Shown piece after piece: positions 62,701 to 64,000 of a stretch of DNA of 64,000 nt. This DNA comes from Citrus sinensis. Its lineage: Eukaryota; Streptophyta; Magnoliopsida; Sapindales; Rutaceae. The DNA lies in assembly GCF_022201045.2 (NCBI RefSeq), contig NC_068558.1:48029501-48093500 (forward strand), given 5' to 3'. Below the pieces are notes generated by a model. It saw only the letters and a list, made by a program, of their open reading frames with translations. It had not been told where the DNA came from and searched no databases. Made by a program: the position numbers and the translations under genes. Within the stretch, counting starts at the first letter, position 1. The number at the start of each line of letters is the position of its first letter.

Positions 62701-63863
62701 GTGAATTTTTAAACATTATACCAAACAATATTTTTTGACAGTGCTGTAGAAAATGACGGGCAAATGGTGCTGCCTGACAAGATAATGGTAGTATGCAATG
62801 ACGTCGAAGGAGCATATTTTCCAAAACTTCATTTGTAAGCCTCAGAACTTATTAATGTCCTTGATAAGTTTAATAAGACCGTTATTGTTTTTTTCTTTTT
62901 GTTAAAAGAATCAAATTGAAAAATTCTGTTAGGGCTGACATTTTCTATCCTCCTCCCCATTCTTTCTTTCGGAAAATGTTTGTTCACACTCTTTATTTGG
63001 AAATACTTATTAATAGCCACACATACATTGTCAACAAGTTATTTGATTATTTGACTTGGTTTTTTCAGTAGGGAATTCTGGTTGCACTACTTTGGTTTAT
63101 GGCAAAGTTGTTTTGAATAGAATATTCTAAAAAATAGCTGAGCTAAACTGATGTTTTGCCCTTTTTCCTTTAGAGTTGTGTGTAGGTGTCGATCATGTGG
63201 GCCGAAAAAGCTAACACTTAGTGAATGGGAACGCCACACTGGCTGTAGAGCAAAAAAATGGAAGTATAGCGTGAAAGTTCTGGGCACTATGCTACCACTG
63301 GGGAAATGGGTTCGTATTGATTCTTTCATCTTGTTTTTATAATTCTTTTTATCTGTATATTAAATTGTTTAGAACTTTTGGTCATTATTGGAGGCTATTG
63401 GCTTAATGTATTGATGATTAAAAGAAATCACAGCTATCTACTATCTTGGTTCTCAGTGATTGTTGCTCATAAATGTAGTTTCCTTCCTTAAAGCCATAGC
63501 CTGCTTCATCAGTTTCCCTTCCAACTTTAGTGAATCAGCAAGAAATGTAATTACCTTATCTATAGTGATTGCTCCTATCAGGGAATATTGGATTATTTTT
63601 GTGGACAGAATGTAACCCTGCTCCCCTCTTCCCTTTTCTATGTTTTATTTTCTAATTGTAGACATGTGAACAATTGAACATCCCGATAGCCATCTGATCT
63701 GTCAATTAACAAAACATTATGGCTATATATGTACATATTAAGTTTTGATTCTTAAATGTATGGTTTTTATTAACATCGAAGACAATGCAGATCACTGAAT
63801 TTAATGCTGATGCTATGGATCCAGTAAAATTAGATGAGAAAAAGCTACTTGCTTTTATGAAAG
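59772..63863 (+). CDS. ATX3/4/5-type histone H3-K4 methyltransferase, 5' part (runs past the window)
   Basis: Ten exons seen: 59772-60632, 60733-60788, 60871-61066, 61965-62084, 62206-62274, 62373-62441, 62540-62631, 62742-62834, 63174-63309, 63791-63863. These give 588 residues, open throughout, with canonical GT-AG introns. The last exon ends one base into a codon, so more exons follow. Order: acidic/Ser-rich N-terminus with basic clusters (38-46, 215-224), PWWP domain (from ~231; its PWWP signature is YPAW), Cys-rich zinc module (~375-411, CDGCGLFRPCKLKRMKGL), PHD finger (~417-471), then VVCRCRSCGPKKLTLSEWER typical of ATX3-5. The catalytic SET domain should lie beyond 64000. Family role: nuclear methylation of histone H3 lysine 4 at active genes. 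The PWWP and PHD modules read chromatin marks. It is the undamaged member of the palindrome pair within the visible part. Confidence 0.88.
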
Positions 63864-63939
63864 GTAATAGGCACATCCTTGAAATATTTACATGTTGATA
63901 TTATTATTATTATCATTATTGTTGTTGTTGTTGTTGCTT

Positions 63940-64000
63940 TTGTTTTTTTTTTTTTTTTTTTGGGTGGGGGGGGTGGGGGGAGTTGGGGTGGCGGGAGGGT
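63940..64000. repeat. Poly-T and G-rich low-complexity end
   Basis: About 19 T followed by irregular G runs (GGGTGGGGGGGGTGGGG). It lies in intron 10 of the right ATX copy and mirrors the poly-A/poly-C tract of the left arm, though the base order differs. Confidence 0.8.

Larger units (their letters stand above)
57818..64000 (+). repeat. Right arm of the large palindrome
   Basis: Inverted near-identical copy of the left arm. It runs off the window, so the outer boundary on this side is not visible. The last ~60 bases (poly-T then irregular G/T) correspond to the poly-C region near 51609-51650 but align poorly. Confidence 0.95.

Noticed and set aside
1..64000. LTR retrotransposon or transposase gene
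   Set aside because: No reverse transcriptase, integrase, gag or transposase coding sequence was recognised on either strand; all mobile elements seen are non-autonomous.

Overview
The window is nuclear DNA of a flowering plant, most likely a eudicot. Evidence: intron-rich genes with short GT-AG introns in an AT-rich background, plant-only families (REC/TSS-type CLU protein, DRP1 dynamin, WSD acyltransferase, CYB561-DOMON, ATX-type methyltransferase), a nuclear tRNA-Ala, shuffled plastid DNA, and MITE-type elements. A species name would be a guess. Exon models were read by hand from splice signals and continuity with known plant families.

Layout. 1-740: tail of an unidentified + strand transcript. 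1484-3621 (-): two-exon DUF212 protein. It shares a ~0.9 kb divergent promoter with the 16-exon dynamin-related DRP1 gene (4511-12595, +), whose introns carry a hAT-type element, a Tourist-type MITE and a probable GC-AG splice junction. 13408-13480: tRNA-Ala(CGC). 13597-14446: inverted repeat whose loop holds shuffled plastid fragments (psbJ, rpoA, 23S rRNA, atpB). 16877-21468 (+): seven-exon wax ester synthase/DGAT (WSD) gene. 22434-23511 (+): DUF1442 protein. 24751-26351 (+): cytochrome b561-DOMON protein. 27998-40588 (-): 23-exon, 1888-residue CLU/TSS (REC-family) gene, tail-to-tail with the b561 gene. 41-50 kb is gene-poor and holds several MITE-like elements and one possible non-coding transcript.

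The striking part is 50-64 kb. About 6.2 kb on each side of a 27-base spacer (57791-57817) are near-identical inverted arms forming a >12 kb palindrome. Each arm holds the 5' portion of an ATX3/4/5-type histone H3-K4 methyltransferase gene, and the two genes point outward from the centre. The right copy (59772 onward) is open up to the window edge. The left copy has a 2-base deletion giving a stop at codon 406, a probable lost splice acceptor, and truncation before the SET domain. Truncation occurs at a third copy of an AT-rich block of ~154-base tandem repeats that also lines both sides of the palindrome centre. This suggests a foldback-like rearrangement that duplicated and broke a chromatin gene; a head-to-head haplotype misassembly must be excluded.

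The genes do not form a pathway. They are independent housekeeping or plant-specific genes (cell-plate and endocytic dynamin, lipid acylation, transmembrane electron transport, CLU/REC protein, histone methylation).
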